In this document: positions 18,787 to 27,678 of the stretch, in pieces
Layout: each line of letters begins with the position of its first letter
Position numbering within the stretch: the first letter of the stretch is position 1
Assembly (NCBI GenBank): GCA_010024125.1
Contig: RGHP01000002.1
Location: 1 to 37,339, forward strand
Length of the DNA: 37,339 nucleotides
DNA from: Gammaproteobacteria bacterium
Lineage (GTDB): Bacteria > Pseudomonadota > Gammaproteobacteria > Pseudomonadales > Litorivicinaceae
Reading direction: 5' to 3'
Program-made: the position numbers and the translations under genes
The notes under the pieces: generated by a model
What the model saw: only the letters and a program-made list of their open reading frames with translations
Database searches by the model: none
Told to the model about the DNA's origin: nothing

Positions 18787-19185
18787 CTAAGCAACGCGAC
18801 TCATATCCCGCTCTACGAATTCGTAGTTCACTTGAGAAAAATACGGTTGGTTCGGAAACCCATACACAAACTCAAGTCCGTCAGCACCCGCCACCACCTC
18901 ATGTAATGCATTTCCGGGAATCATGACGGACACACCAACCGCCAACTCGACGACACTGCCCTCAATCATGACTTTCCCAGAACCCCTCGTGCAGAAGTAA
19001 AATTCTGCATCATCATGCCGATGTTGGAGCAACGTTCCGTGGGGAGGGAATGTAGCATATCCGAGCGATAAGTCGGAGCTTTGATCATCTTTTCCGAACA
19101 AGGTTTGCCAAACACAACTGCCAAACGTGGCGTTTGCATCAACTGCGCACTCATCTAACCGATTGACCACATGCTTTGGCGCCAT
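18787..19185 (-). CDS. single-domain cupin protein
   Basis: The 132-residue protein is a one-domain cupin of unknown substrate. Cupin motif 1 is HRHDDAEFYFCTRG (HxHxxxExxxxxxG) around 56-69 and motif 2 is GVSVMIPGNALHE around 84-96. This supplies two His, one Glu and a further His for a metal. GGGGAG precedes the ATG by about seven bases. It is followed on the same strand by glyA after a 53-base gap that holds the inverted repeat. A link to glycine or serine metabolism is suggested only by position. DMSP lyases also use this fold, but nothing specific supports that here. Confidence 0.75.
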   Translation of the reverse strand: MAPKHVVNRLDECAVDANATFGSCVWQTLFGKDDQSSDLSLGYATFPPHGTLLQHRHDDAEFYFCTRGSGKVMIEGSVVELAVGVSVMIPGNALHEVVAGADGLEFVYGFPNQPYFSQVNYEFVERDMSRVA

Positions 19186-19250
19186 CTTTGACTCCCCGAT
19201 ATTGCTCTTATTTTGGGCGCAGACTGTCGCAATAACTTTTGGGAATCAAT

Positions 19251-19320
19251 AAAAAATTTCATATTTTTCATATATTTAGATATCTAATTAAAAAATTAAT
19301 AACTAATTCACATATTTAAC
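19251..19320 (+). other. very AT-rich block in the cupin-gcvT intergenic region
   Basis: Only 8 of these 70 bases are G or C, far below the surroundings. The 593-base gap 19186-19778 contains no credible gene. It holds this block, about 270 bases without recognisable content, then the riboswitch. The block could be an UP-like or bent promoter region, a binding site for a nucleoid protein, or relaxed intergenic drift. I cannot place the gcvT promoter with confidence. Confidence 0.5.
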
Positions 19321-19591
19321 ATCAAAAGCCGCATTATTTTGTTAAAAATCAACCCATTGCAGCGCACCAAATCCAAGCTAAATCAAACCCGCATCCATCT
19401 TGAAATCAACCATGGCAGGCCTTTAAAAAATCAGATACCGATCTCTAACAATGCTTTGGCCACGAATCATCAGGGGCCGATTAAAAACTGAACTGCATCC
19501 ATCAAGAACAAAATTGCGCGAGACCCTCATCTCATGCAAACTATGCGCTCTGAGTGGATGGCATCGATACGATGTCCATCACACGCGACAC

Positions 19592-19746
19592 CGCGGGAGA
19601 GGCATTGCAATGCCGCCGAAGGAGCAACCGACCCGGAAACTCTCAGGCACCCGGACCGCTCTGTCGTCAAAGGAATCTGGAAAGTAGCAACGCGCTCACC
19701 GAAGGAGTAAGGGATGTATCCTGAATCTCTCAGGTCAATGACAGAT
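19592..19746 (+). promoter_or_regulatory. tandem glycine riboswitch upstream of gcvT
   Basis: Two glycine aptamers lie in series. Aptamer 1 (about 19592-19660) has GGGAGAGGC, a GGCATT/AATGCC hairpin, GCCGAAGGAGCAA, the conserved AACTCTCAGGCACC and a closing GGACCGC. Aptamer 2 (about 19675-19746) has ATCTG paired to CAGAT as P1, then CACCGAAGGAG and ATCTCTCAGGTCA. The short linker between them is typical of the cooperative tandem class. Glycine binding normally raises expression of the gcv operon. The match to conserved core bases is strong in both units, with aptamer 2 (GGAAAG instead of GGAGAG) slightly less canonical. Confidence 0.95.
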
Positions 19747-19748
19747 GG

Positions 19749-19783
19749 GTCATGCGAAAAAGCCTGCAAGGAGCATGCATGAC
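19749..19783 (+). promoter_or_regulatory. start-codon hairpin, likely riboswitch expression platform
   Basis: GTCATGC (19749-19755) is perfectly complementary to GCATGAC (19777-19783), which contains the gcvT ATG. The Shine-Dalgarno AAGGAG lies in the loop. This stem begins three bases after the second aptamer closes, so glycine binding could switch access to the start codon. No U-rich terminator is present, which favours control of translation. Confidence 0.55.
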
Positions 19784-20842
19784 TGACCTACACACGCTAG
19801 TACTCGACCAATTCCACACCGAACAAGGTGCTAAATTTGCCCCCTTCGCTGGCTATAAGATGCCAATCCAGTATCCATTAGGCGTTAAAGGCGAGCATCT
19901 TCACACGCGCGATTCTGTTGGACTATTTGATGTCTCTCACATGGGTCAACTGACGATCGAAGGACAAGGAAGCACCGAGGCACTTGAAAATCTCGTACCC
20001 GCGGCGCTTCAAGAGATGGTTCCAGGGCAGATCCGTTATTCGCAACTGACCCTCGAGAATGGCGGCATTTTAGATGACTTGATGTTAACGCGCTGGGATG
20101 ACAGCACTTGGGGGCTCGTTGTGAATGGTGCTTGCAAGCACGCTGACATGGACCACCTCAAAGCACATTTACCAAATACAGTGGCGATGACTTATTTCGA
20201 TGCGCATGCCTTGATTGCCGTACAGGGACCCAAAGCGCGCTCAGCACTCGCTCGGCTAATCCCTGAAGCAGCCAATCTCGTTTTCATGCGCGCAGTTCAA
20301 ACCACTTGGAACGGTCATGCAATCACACTGTCATGTTGTGGGCTCGAGAGCTTGCAGATGTATTAACTGCTCTTGAAGAGTCGACATGGGTTGGCCTCGG
20401 CGCAAGAAACTCACTACGTTTAGAGACAGGCCTGTGTCTCTACGGTAATGACCTAACCACTGAAACCACTCCGATTGAAGCAGATCTTCTTTGGTCTATC
20501 CAAAAACGTCGTCGTACAGAGGGTGGATTTTTAGGTGCAGACATCATTCTCAGACAGATCAATGAAGGAGCATCTCGTAAGCGCGTCGGTATCGCGCCCA
20601 CAGACGGTCGCACTCCACTCAGAGATCATACGGTTTTGAAAAATAGTTCTGGAGATGTGGTTGGTGAGATCACTTCCGGAGGATTTGGACCAACCCACGA
20701 AGGGCCTGTTGCCATGGGTTACGTGTCACACGACATGAGCACACTTGGAACCGAATTAATCGCAGAGGTTAGAGGCAAAGCACTTCCATGCGCTGTCTGT
20801 GACCCTATCTTTGTTCAGCAGCGCTACGTACGCTCACTTTAA
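19779..20842 (+). pseudogene. gcvT: aminomethyltransferase GcvT, interrupted by an out-of-frame deletion
   Basis: GcvT is the T protein of glycine cleavage, which moves the methylene group from lipoyl-GcvH to THF. The first frame (19779 to a stop at 20366) runs normally to WNGHAITLS near 20333. The second frame resumes at about 20333 with ARELADVLTAL and GLGARNSLRLETGL, continuing to a normal end. The expected segment with RSGYTGEDGFE between them is missing. The net change implies a loss of about 34-43 bases (1 mod 3). GTCA occurs at the junction and would also fit a direct repeat used for slippage. The start has AAGGAG upstream. As written no full GcvT is made; an assembly error is the alternative. 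Confidence 0.85.
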
Positions 20843-20862
20843 GCCACAAAAAGGACCCTGTT

Positions 20863-21237
20863 ATGACTGTTAAATACACGCGCGAACACGAATGGATCCG
20901 CATCGAAGGCGATACAGCCACCGTCGGCATCACCTTTTATGCACAAGAACAACTCGGTGATGTTGTGTTTGTCGAACTTCCTGAAGCTGATACATCTGCA
21001 GACCAAGGTGCAGAAGTCGCAGTTGTTGAATCTGTGAAGGCGGCTAGTGACATTTATGCACCAGTCACCGGAACAATTATCGAATCAAACGAAGAGCTTT
21101 CAGATCGACCAGAGCTCGTCAACGAAGACCCTGAAAATGATGGATGGTTCTTCAAGATGCAATTATCTGATCCATCTGAACTCGATGACCTGCTTGATGA
21201 AGCTGACTATCAGGCATTTATCCAAGAAGAATTGTAA
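20863..21237 (+). CDS. gcvH: glycine cleavage system H protein
   Basis: GcvH is the small lipoyl carrier that shuttles the aminomethyl group between the P, T and L proteins. Its 124 residues match the family. The lipoylated lysine is Lys59 in [14 protein letters not shown], preceded by the typical [10 protein letters not shown]. The opening YTREHEWI is characteristic. AAAAGGA lies upstream of the ATG, 20 bases after gcvT. The protein looks intact although the neighbouring gcvT and lipA, whose products act on it, are both disrupted. Confidence 0.97.
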   Translation: MTVKYTREHEWIRIEGDTATVGITFYAQEQLGDVVFVELPEADTSADQGAEVAVVESVKAASDIYAPVTGTIIESNEELSDRPELVNEDPENDGWFFKMQLSDPSELDDLLDEADYQAFIQEEL

Positions 21238-21249
21238 GAGGTAATTTGA

Positions 21250-24081
21250 GTGAAGCAGGAAATGACATTTCGTGACCGTCATATCGGTTTATCTGACGAT
21301 GAAAGAGCATTCATGCTCAAGACTCTGGGACTTAACTCCATGGATGAGTTGGCCACACAGGTTGTTCCAGACAATATTCGTAAACAGACACGGATGTCAC
21401 TTCCTGATGCGTTGTCGGAAGTGGATGCGCTCGCTGAACTGAAATCGATCGCTTCGAAAAATCAGGTGGTACGCACACTGATCGGCCAAGGATATTACCA
21501 CACACTGACTCCTGCTGTTATTCAGCGGAACGTCCTCGAAAATCCAGCGTGGTACACAGCCTATACACCCTATCAGCCAGAGATTTCTCAGGGTCGTCTT
21601 GAAGCATTATTTAACTATCAAACAATGGTCGTTGAACTGACAGGGATGGCTGTTGCCAATGCCTCACTGCTCGACGAAGGGACCGCGGCAGCTGAAGCGA
21701 TGACACTCTGTGAGCGAAGCTCAAAGTCTAAATCGAACCGTTTCTATGTGGCATCGAACCTTTTCAGTCAAACGCGTGCCGTTATCGAAACACGCGCCAA
21801 GCCTTTAGGATTTGAGCTCGTTGAATTTGATGCGCACAACCCACCAGCATTTGAAGATGCATTCGGTTTAATTGTCCAATACACAGGAAATGATGGATCA
21901 GTAGTTAATATCCAGCCATTGATCCAAAACGCAAAAGACAAAGGCATTCTGACAATCATTGCTGCTGACATCCTGAGCCTTACAGTGCTGGAAGCCCCAG
22001 GACATTTGGGTGCGGACATCTGCCTAGGCTCAACGCAGCGTTTCGGCGTTCCAATGGGTAATGGCGGACCACATGCAGCATTTTTCGCAGTCACCGACAA
22101 ACTCAAAAGAAACATACCAGGCCGCTTAGTTGGTCAGTCGATTGACTCTGAAGGACGTGATGCATATCGCTTAACACTCCAGACGCGCGAGCAACATATT
22201 CGTCGCGAAAAAGCGACCAGTAATATTTGTACAGCGCAGGTGTTGCTTGCAAATATCGCAGGATTCTATGCGTGCTATCACGGCCCATCTGGCCTGACTG
22301 CACAAGCACAGCGCGTCCACTCCCTCGCAGCTCGCTTCCATCAAGGCATCAAAGAAAAAGGCCAAATGGTCAATGACACCTTCTTTGATACCGTGTCTGT
22401 CAGCGTATCCGACGCCGATGCGATGGTTGCTAAAGCATTAGAGGGTGGTTTCAATATTCACAAAGCAAATGCAACGACTGTGTCCGTGTCATTTGATGAA
22501 GCATCCAATGAGGCTGAACTCGAAGCGCTTGCGAACATCTTCGATATCACCCTGGGTCAAGCTGCGGCTGCACTCCCAAATCAGCTGCTTAGACAGACTG
22601 AATTCATGACCCAAGAGGCATTCAATACGCATCATTCAGAAACAGAAATGATGCGCTACCTGCGAAAGCTGGCTGATCGAGACCTAGCCCTCGATCGCGC
22701 GATGATTCCTTTGGGATCGTGCACGATGAAATTGAACGCAGCGTCTGAAATGGCTCCAATTACATGGCCTGAGTTTGCAAACATCCATCCATTTGCTCCT
22801 GAAAATCAGCGCCTTGGCTATGCGGAAATGATTGACAATCTCAACGACTGGCTCGCTGAGATCACTGACTATGCAGGTATCTCATTACAGCCAAACTCTG
22901 GAGCGCAAGGTGAATATGCAGGCCTCCTTGCAATTCAGGGATACCACGAGTCACGCGGCGAAGCGCATCGAACAATTTGCTTGGTTCCATCATCGGCACA
23001 CGGAACGAATCCAGCATCGGCGCAGATGGTTGGACTTGATGTTGTTGTGATTGGTTGTGACCAAGATGGAAACATCGATTTAGATGATCTCAAAGCGAAG
23101 GTCGAACAGCATGACACTAACATTTCATGTCTGATGATCACCTATCCTTCAACACACGGTGTGTTTGAAACAGAGGTCCAAGCGGTTTGTGACATCGTTC
23201 ATTCAGTCGGTGGCCAGATCTATCTTGATGGTGCAAATCTGAATGCACAGGTTGGACTGACAAGCCCAGGAATCATTGGCTCTGATGTGTCGCACCTGAA
23301 TTTGCATAAAACGTTCTGTATTCCACACGGTGGTGGTGGACCAGGTGTTGGCCCAATTGGCGTCGCTGAACACTTAAAGCCGTTTATGCCAGGACATCCT
23401 GAGTTCTCGATGCAGTCTCCTGTCGGCCCAGTGTCTGCAGCACCTTTTGGCTCTGCCATGATCCTGCCCATCTCTTGGATGTATATCCGGATGATGGGAC
23501 CTGATGGGTTAAAGGATGCGACTGAAAATGCCATTTTGTCGGCCAACTACATTGCCAAGCGTCTTGCCTCGCACTACCCAATCTTGTACACAGACGCCAA
23601 AGGCTTTGTGGCCCACGAATGTATCCTCGATACGCGCGTGGTCAAAGACAGTGCGGGAGTCACGGTTGATGACATCGCTAAACGACTTATCGATTACGGA
23701 TTCCATGCGCCAACAATGAGTTGGCCAGTCGCCGGTACCTTAATGATTGAGCCAACAGAAAGTGAACCTCTGTGCGAGCTGGATCGGTTCTGTGATGCCA
23801 TGATTTCCATTCGCCAAGAGATCAGTGTGATCGAGTCTGGAATCGGATCGGCAGACGATTCCGTGCTCCGTCACGCACCCTACACGGTTGAAGCCGTAAC
23901 GACTGATGAATGGCCACACGCGTTTTCGCGTCAACAAGCGGCATTCCCTGTCGATTCCCTGAAGAAAGATCGTTACTGGCCACCTGTTGGTCGGATTGAC
24001 AATGTGTACGGCGACCGCAATCTTGTATGTAGTTGTCCACCACTGTCTGAGTACACAGATACACCAACGGAAGCTGCATGA
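21250..24081 (+). CDS. gcvP: glycine dehydrogenase (decarboxylating), P protein, single-chain
   Basis: GcvP is the PLP enzyme that decarboxylates glycine and loads the methylamine onto lipoyl-GcvH. At 943 residues it is the fused alpha-beta form (E. coli 957). Signatures are [17 protein letters not shown] at the start, [49 protein letters not shown], and the PLP lysine Lys687 in [16 protein letters not shown]. The frame is intact. I chose the GTG at 21250 because AAGAGG lies eight bases upstream; ATG 21262 lies almost on its own AGGA. The stop overlaps the lipA start as ATGA. Confidence 0.97.
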   Translation: MKQEMTFRDRHIGLSDDERAFMLKTLGLNSMDELATQVVPDNIRKQTRMSLPDALSEVDALAELKSIASKNQVVRTLIGQGYYHTLTPAVIQRNVLENPAWYTAYTPYQPEISQGRLEALFNYQTMVVELTGMAVANASLLDEGTAAAEAMTLCERSSKSKSNRFYVASNLFSQTRAVIETRAKPLGFELVEFDAHNPPAFEDAFGLIVQYTGNDGSVVNIQPLIQNAKDKGILTIIAADILSLTVLEAPGHLGADICLGSTQRFGVPMGNGGPHAAFFAVTDKLKRNIPGRLVGQSIDSEGRDAYRLTLQTREQHIRREKATSNICTAQVLLANIAGFYACYHGPSGLTAQAQRVHSLAARFHQGIKEKGQMVNDTFFDTVSVSVSDADAMVAKALEGGFNIHKANATTVSVSFDEASNEAELEALANIFDITLGQAAAALPNQLLRQTEFMTQEAFNTHHSETEMMRYLRKLADRDLALDRAMIPLGSCTMKLNAASEMAPITWPEFANIHPFAPENQRLGYAEMIDNLNDWLAEITDYAGISLQPNSGAQGEYAGLLAIQGYHESRGEAHRTICLVPSSAHGTNPASAQMVGLDVVVIGCDQDGNIDLDDLKAKVEQHDTNISCLMITYPSTHGVFETEVQAVCDIVHSVGGQIYLDGANLNAQVGLTSPGIIGSDVSHLNLHKTFCIPHGGGGPGVGPIGVAEHLKPFMPGHPEFSMQSPVGPVSAAPFGSAMILPISWMYIRMMGPDGLKDATENAILSANYIAKRLASHYPILYTDAKGFVAHECILDTRVVKDSAGVTVDDIAKRLIDYGFHAPTMSWPVAGTLMIEPTESEPLCELDRFCDAMISIRQEISVIESGIGSADDSVLRHAPYTVEAVTTDEWPHAFSRQQAAFPVDSLKKDRYWPPVGRIDNVYGDRNLVCSCPPLSEYTDTPTEAA

Positions 24082-25080
24082 CAGAGAACAAAGCGCGCCC
24101 CAAAAGTGGCGACAAAATCATCAACGAAGTCGGCGTGAAGGCTATCAAAAACGGCCAGAAACGTCGCACAGATGAAAAAGCCCCGCGTGGCGATAAGCCC
24201 AAGTGGTTGCGCTTTGTGAGCCCTGGTGGGCAAGGCTATCAGGACGTCAAAAAGATCGTTCGCACGCATCGCTTATCCACCGTTTGTGAAGAAGCGATGT
24301 GTCCCAACATTGGCGAATGCTGGAGCGCGGGGACGGCCACCATCATGTTGATGGGCTCTGTTTGCACACGTGCCTGTAAATTCTGCGCGGTTGATACAGG
24401 TAACCCCAAAGGCTGGCTTGATCTTGAAGAGCCAGTTAATACTGCCGAGTCTGTCGCTTTAATGGGCCTTAAGTATGTTGTCTTAACGAGTGTAAATCGT
24501 GATGATCTCGCCGATGGCGGAGCCAATCACTTCGCAGCGACTGTCCGCGCGATCAAACAACGAAGCCCGGATACAGCCGTGGAAGCATTAACCCCTGACT
24601 TTCAGGGTGTGATGTCAGATGTAGCTGGAGGTCTTCGCCCAAAACGTCGAGACAGTGAAACGCCTGACTCATCCAGTGCGCGACCCACGCGCAAGCTACG
24701 AACAAACCCTCGCCGTTCTCGCACACGGAAAAAAACATCGTCCAGAAGTCTTAACGAAAACCAGTCTCATGCTCGGTCTCGGAGAAACTGAAGATGAGAT
24801 TAAGCAAGCAATGGATGACATGCGTGAGCATCACGTCGACATCGTGACTTTTGGACAGTATTTGCGACCAACTGTGAATCACTTACCAGTCGATCGCTAT
24901 GTCACACCGGAAGAATTCGATCTCTATCGTGAATGGGGACTGGAGCGTGGTTTCCTTGAAGTTGTCTCAGGTCCTATGGTTCGCTCGAGCTATCGAGCTG
25001 AACAAGCTCTACTGAAAAATAACGCTGGGATCTCCAACGCAGCGCTCAAGGAGCGTGCAATTCCGATCAAGCAACTATGA
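24078..25080 (+). pseudogene. lipA: lipoyl synthase LipA, interrupted by an out-of-frame deletion
   Basis: LipA inserts two sulfurs into octanoyl groups on GcvH and on the E2 subunits of 2-oxoacid dehydrogenases. The first frame has [12 protein letters not shown] (auxiliary cluster) and the radical-SAM motif CTRACKFC. It reads correctly to [14 protein letters not shown] near 24632, then goes out of frame and stops at 24791. The other frame continues from about 24634 with [20 protein letters not shown] and ends normally, including [12 protein letters not shown]. Roughly 17-20 bases (2 mod 3) coding for the linker between these parts are missing. A second lipA or salvage by LplA would be needed if the lesion is real. 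Confidence 0.85.
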
Positions 25081-26198
25081 AACCGTTAGCGCTTGCTATA
25101 GTCGTTGCGACTCTCGGTCTGACAGGTTGCCAAAACCCAGTCAGAGACCCGATTGACTCGGTGGTTCAGGTTGTCACAGACCCAAAGAAAGAGATCCAAA
25201 AAGGGACGCGTCAGTATCCGTTTGCTTTAGCGCAGTCTGGCGGTGATTTAACCCAGTTCCCGGTGACAACAAACTATCTCAATGGACTGATTCAGCGTCT
25301 CGCGAAAACGGCAAACTCCCCTTTTCCTTGGGAAATCCGACTGATCAACGATGGATCAATCAATGCTTGGGCATTACCCGGCGGAAAAATGGGAGTGAAT
25401 TACGGTCTTCTTCAAGCGGTCGAAACAGAAGCTGAACTCGTGTCAGTCTTAGGTCATGAAATGGCACACAGTATTGAACTCCACGGTACCGGCCGCGAAA
25501 CCTTTGGTGCTCTAGTCGGGCTGGCCGCACAAGTCATTGAAATTGGTATTTCGGAGCCCGGGACAAAACCCGGATCTAACAAGCTGATTGGTCTCGGTCA
25601 AAACATTCTGATGGGCCAGTACAGCCAATCCAACGAGCTTGAGGCAGATCGCGTCGGTGTCGATCTGATGGTGCGAGCCGGCTTTGATCCTCGCGGTGCA
25701 ATTGGGATGCAGGAAAAACTCGCACAGCTCGGTTCCGGTGGAAATTCTGTTGCACAAAAATTACTTGGTACCCACCCAATCAGTCGTGAGCGCTTATCCG
25801 CAATCAAATCTGAAGTTGGCAAGTATCCGGCGACAGGTCAATCAACAAGTGATGAATTCCGAAAAGCACAAGCAGAAATTAAAACTCTGGAAACAGGCTT
25901 ACAACTGGTTACTGATGCGCGAAAAGCAGGCTCAGAAAAGCAGTTTGCGAAAGCGCTCACTCTCACAGAGCGTGCGTTAAAAATTCTCCCCAATGAGCAC
26001 AGTGTCTGGCGCTTGCAGGCTGAATTATTCGTCGCCAACAAAGAGTCCAGGAAAGCGATTCAATCTGCCCTCAAGGTCCGCGAACTGAATCCAACAGATC
26101 CAATTAGCGAGTTACTTCTAAGTTACTGTTATTCAGCCGCCGGTGATATTATCAATGCTGATAGAGCAAAAGAAAGAGCTCGCATGCTAGCTCTATAA
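25077..26198 (+). CDS. M48-family zinc metalloprotease lipoprotein with C-terminal TPR-like region
   Basis: The 373-residue protein has a lipobox LTGC at 15-18 with Gln at +2, so it should be anchored in the outer membrane facing the periplasm. The zinc motif HEMAH is at 127-131 and the third ligand is probably Glu in [10 protein letters not shown]. The C-terminal 120 residues (from about 255) look like TPR helices, as in BepA/LoiP-type envelope quality-control proteases. It starts within the lipA stop (ATGA), the last member of the gcv transcript. No link to glycine metabolism is known to me. Confidence 0.88.
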   Translation: MKPLALAIVVATLGLTGCQNPVRDPIDSVVQVVTDPKKEIQKGTRQYPFALAQSGGDLTQFPVTTNYLNGLIQRLAKTANSPFPWEIRLINDGSINAWALPGGKMGVNYGLLQAVETEAELVSVLGHEMAHSIELHGTGRETFGALVGLAAQVIEIGISEPGTKPGSNKLIGLGQNILMGQYSQSNELEADRVGVDLMVRAGFDPRGAIGMQEKLAQLGSGGNSVAQKLLGTHPISRERLSAIKSEVGKYPATGQSTSDEFRKAQAEIKTLETGLQLVTDARKAGSEKQFAKALTLTERALKILPNEHSVWRLQAELFVANKESRKAIQSALKVRELNPTDPISELLLSYCYSAAGDIINADRAKERARMLAL

Positions 26199-26236
26199 AC
26201 GCTATTTATCGATATATCACTTGTTCAGGACCTAAC

Positions 26237-26533
26237 ATGCAGAAATTACTATCCGTGTTCAAAGCTGATTCAGTTGGTCAGTTGATCGTAATTTTTGCCG
26301 TTTTTTCAGTGACAGGATCCACTGCCGTCTACGTAGCCGGGCCGGTCCTTGATTTTTTTGGTATCAACTCTACGTCCATGCCGAGTTGGGCTTTTTGGCC
26401 ACTCAGAATAATTATAATTTTCCCTATCTATCAGTGCCTTCTTATCATCGTTGGAACACTGGCAGGCCAGTTCAAATATTTTTGGGAATTCGAAAAAAAG
26501 TTCCTACGAAGAATCGGGATCCATCTGCCCTAA
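26237..26533 (+). CDS. small membrane protein (DUF6787-like)
   Basis: This is a 98-residue protein with two predicted membrane helices (around 16-38 and 52-75), then the conserved-looking GQFKYFWEFEKKFLRRIGI. That pattern matches what I remember of DUF6787, common in Bacteroidetes, but I cannot check it. AGGA lies seven bases before the ATG. The sequence is more AT-rich than its neighbours. It converges with the FAH-family gene, and the two stops overlap by four bases. Confidence 0.6.
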   Translation: MQKLLSVFKADSVGQLIVIFAVFSVTGSTAVYVAGPVLDFFGINSTSMPSWAFWPLRIIIIFPIYQCLLIIVGTLAGQFKYFWEFEKKFLRRIGIHLP

Positions 26534-27204
26534 ATCAAACGAATTTCTAAGTCTTTCAAACCGTCAATTTTGCCATGGAGGTGATCTCCACGAACCACGG
26601 CACCGACGCCTGAGGGCGTTCCTGTAAAGACCAAATCGCCCGCTTTGAGTTCTTGCAACGAGGAAAGAAACGCAATCAACTCGACCGTGTTATAGGCCAT
26701 TTGATTGATATCACCTGCCTGACGTTCCTGGCCATTCACATCCAGTGTGATTGCCGCATTCTCCATCAAACCAGTCTCTGACTTTGGAGTAACAACACCC
26801 ATAACGCCTGCGTCATCGAAGTTTTTAGCAATTTCCCAAGGGCGACCTTTGTCTTTTGCTTCAGCCTGACGATCACGACGCGTAAAATCGAGCCCAACCG
26901 CATATCCAAAGATAATCGCTTCCGCTTCTTTGAGACTTAAATTCCGTCCGCCTTCACCCAAAACAGCCACCAACTCCACTTCGTGATGCAAATCCTCGGT
27001 ATGACTTGGATACCGAACATCCGGTCCGAATGTCAGTGCATCGAAGCTTTTCTGAAAATGGAAAGGTGCCTTTCGATCAACTTCACCGCCCATCTCTTTT
27101 GCATGCTCTTCATAGTTTTTGGCGATACAAAAAATGCGGTTCACTGGGAGACGACGACCATCTGTTGTTAAAAATTCTGGATGTGTTGGGGAATTCCAAT
27201 TCAT
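26530..27204 (-). CDS. fumarylacetoacetate hydrolase family protein
   Basis: The 224-residue protein is a single FAH domain of the YcgM/acylpyruvase type, which hydrolyses C-C bonds in 2,4-dioxo acids such as acylpyruvates. It shows RIFCIAKNYEEHAKEMG, the metal ligands of HHEVELVAVLG, GYAVGLDFTRRDRQ and TGTPSGVGAV. The open frame reaches 27324, but the upstream part runs into the divergent QueD gene. MNWNSPTHPEF at 27204 is the natural start. The actual substrate cannot be told. Confidence 0.85.
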   Translation of the reverse strand: MNWNSPTHPEFLTTDGRRLPVNRIFCIAKNYEEHAKEMGGEVDRKAPFHFQKSFDALTFGPDVRYPSHTEDLHHEVELVAVLGEGGRNLSLKEAEAIIFGYAVGLDFTRRDRQAEAKDKGRPWEIAKNFDDAGVMGVVTPKSETGLMENAAITLDVNGQERQAGDINQMAYNTVELIAFLSSLQELKAGDLVFTGTPSGVGAVVRGDHLHGKIDGLKDLEIRLI

Positions 27205-27228
27205 AGGGATCACGAAACCTCGTATAAT
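27200..27228 (+). promoter_or_regulatory. sigma-70 promoter directly preceding the QueD-like gene
   Basis: TTCATA (27200-27205, 4 of 6) and a perfect TATAAT (27223-27228) are separated by 17 bases. The ATG begins only seven bases after the -10, so the transcript would start at or next to the A of the start codon. The -35 overlaps the start codon of the divergent FAH gene. The reverse strand of the same 30 bases also offers a weaker -10-like element for that gene. Confidence 0.65.
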
Positions 27229-27234
27229 TTTTGT

Positions 27235-27678
27235 ATGAGTGTGTACCAAACCATCAAAACGTTCGACAACTATCCATGCAGTCATCGACAGTGGCGGCAT
27301 CAGGGTCATTGTAAATTCATTCATGGCTACTCACGTAGCTTTAAAATGACTTTTGGCTGTACTGAATTAACTGAATCTGGCTTTGGTGTGGATTTCGGTG
27401 AGTTTTCTGACATCAAAGCCTGGCTTTCACATTGGTTCGATCACACGACGCTCATCAATGAAGATGATCCTGAATTGCACTTATTTCAGGAACTTCACGA
27501 CAAAGAAATCTTAGATCTGCGTGTCCTACCCAATGTCAGCATGGAGCGAACCGCCGAGTTCGTCTTTGACTATGTCGATACTTGGATACGGAAACAAACC
27601 AACAATCGTTCGTTCTTAATCGAAGTTGAATGCCGAGAAAATGATAAGAACGCGGGGATCTATCGACCCACTCTCTGA
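27235..27678 (+). CDS. 6-carboxytetrahydropterin / 6-pyruvoyltetrahydropterin synthase-like protein
   Basis: The 147-residue protein belongs to the QueD/PTPS fold, which acts on dihydroneopterin triphosphate, for example in queuosine synthesis. The catalytic Cys26 is in GHCKFIHG, and Asp-His follow in WFDHTTL. Glu is in VECRENDKNAG. Zinc ligands His17 (CSHRQ) and His30 are present, but the third, normally the second His of HGH, is Tyr32 (HGYS). I recall relatives with the same HGYSRSF segment in alphaproteobacteria. The frame opens at 27181, but MSVYQTIKTF fits the family start. It overlaps the MFS gene end by 19 bases. Confidence 0.8.
   Translation: MSVYQTIKTFDNYPCSHRQWRHQGHCKFIHGYSRSFKMTFGCTELTESGFGVDFGEFSDIKAWLSHWFDHTTLINEDDPELHLFQELHDKEILDLRVLPNVSMERTAEFVFDYVDTWIRKQTNNRSFLIEVECRENDKNAGIYRPTL

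Noticed and set aside
18787-19185. The cupin protein as a DMSP lyase
   Set aside because: It has only generic cupin motifs, and no DMSP-related gene is nearby.
19451-19687. A 78-residue open frame before gcvT
   Set aside because: It covers the first riboswitch aptamer, whose conserved bases explain the sequence better than coding.
20306-20366. Programmed frameshifting in gcvT
   Set aside because: There is no slippery site or stimulator, and conserved residues are missing between the frames, so a deletion fits better.
27181-27234. N-terminal extension of the QueD-like protein by 18 residues
   Set aside because: It would overlap the start of the divergent FAH gene and contain the promoter; the family start is MSVYQT.
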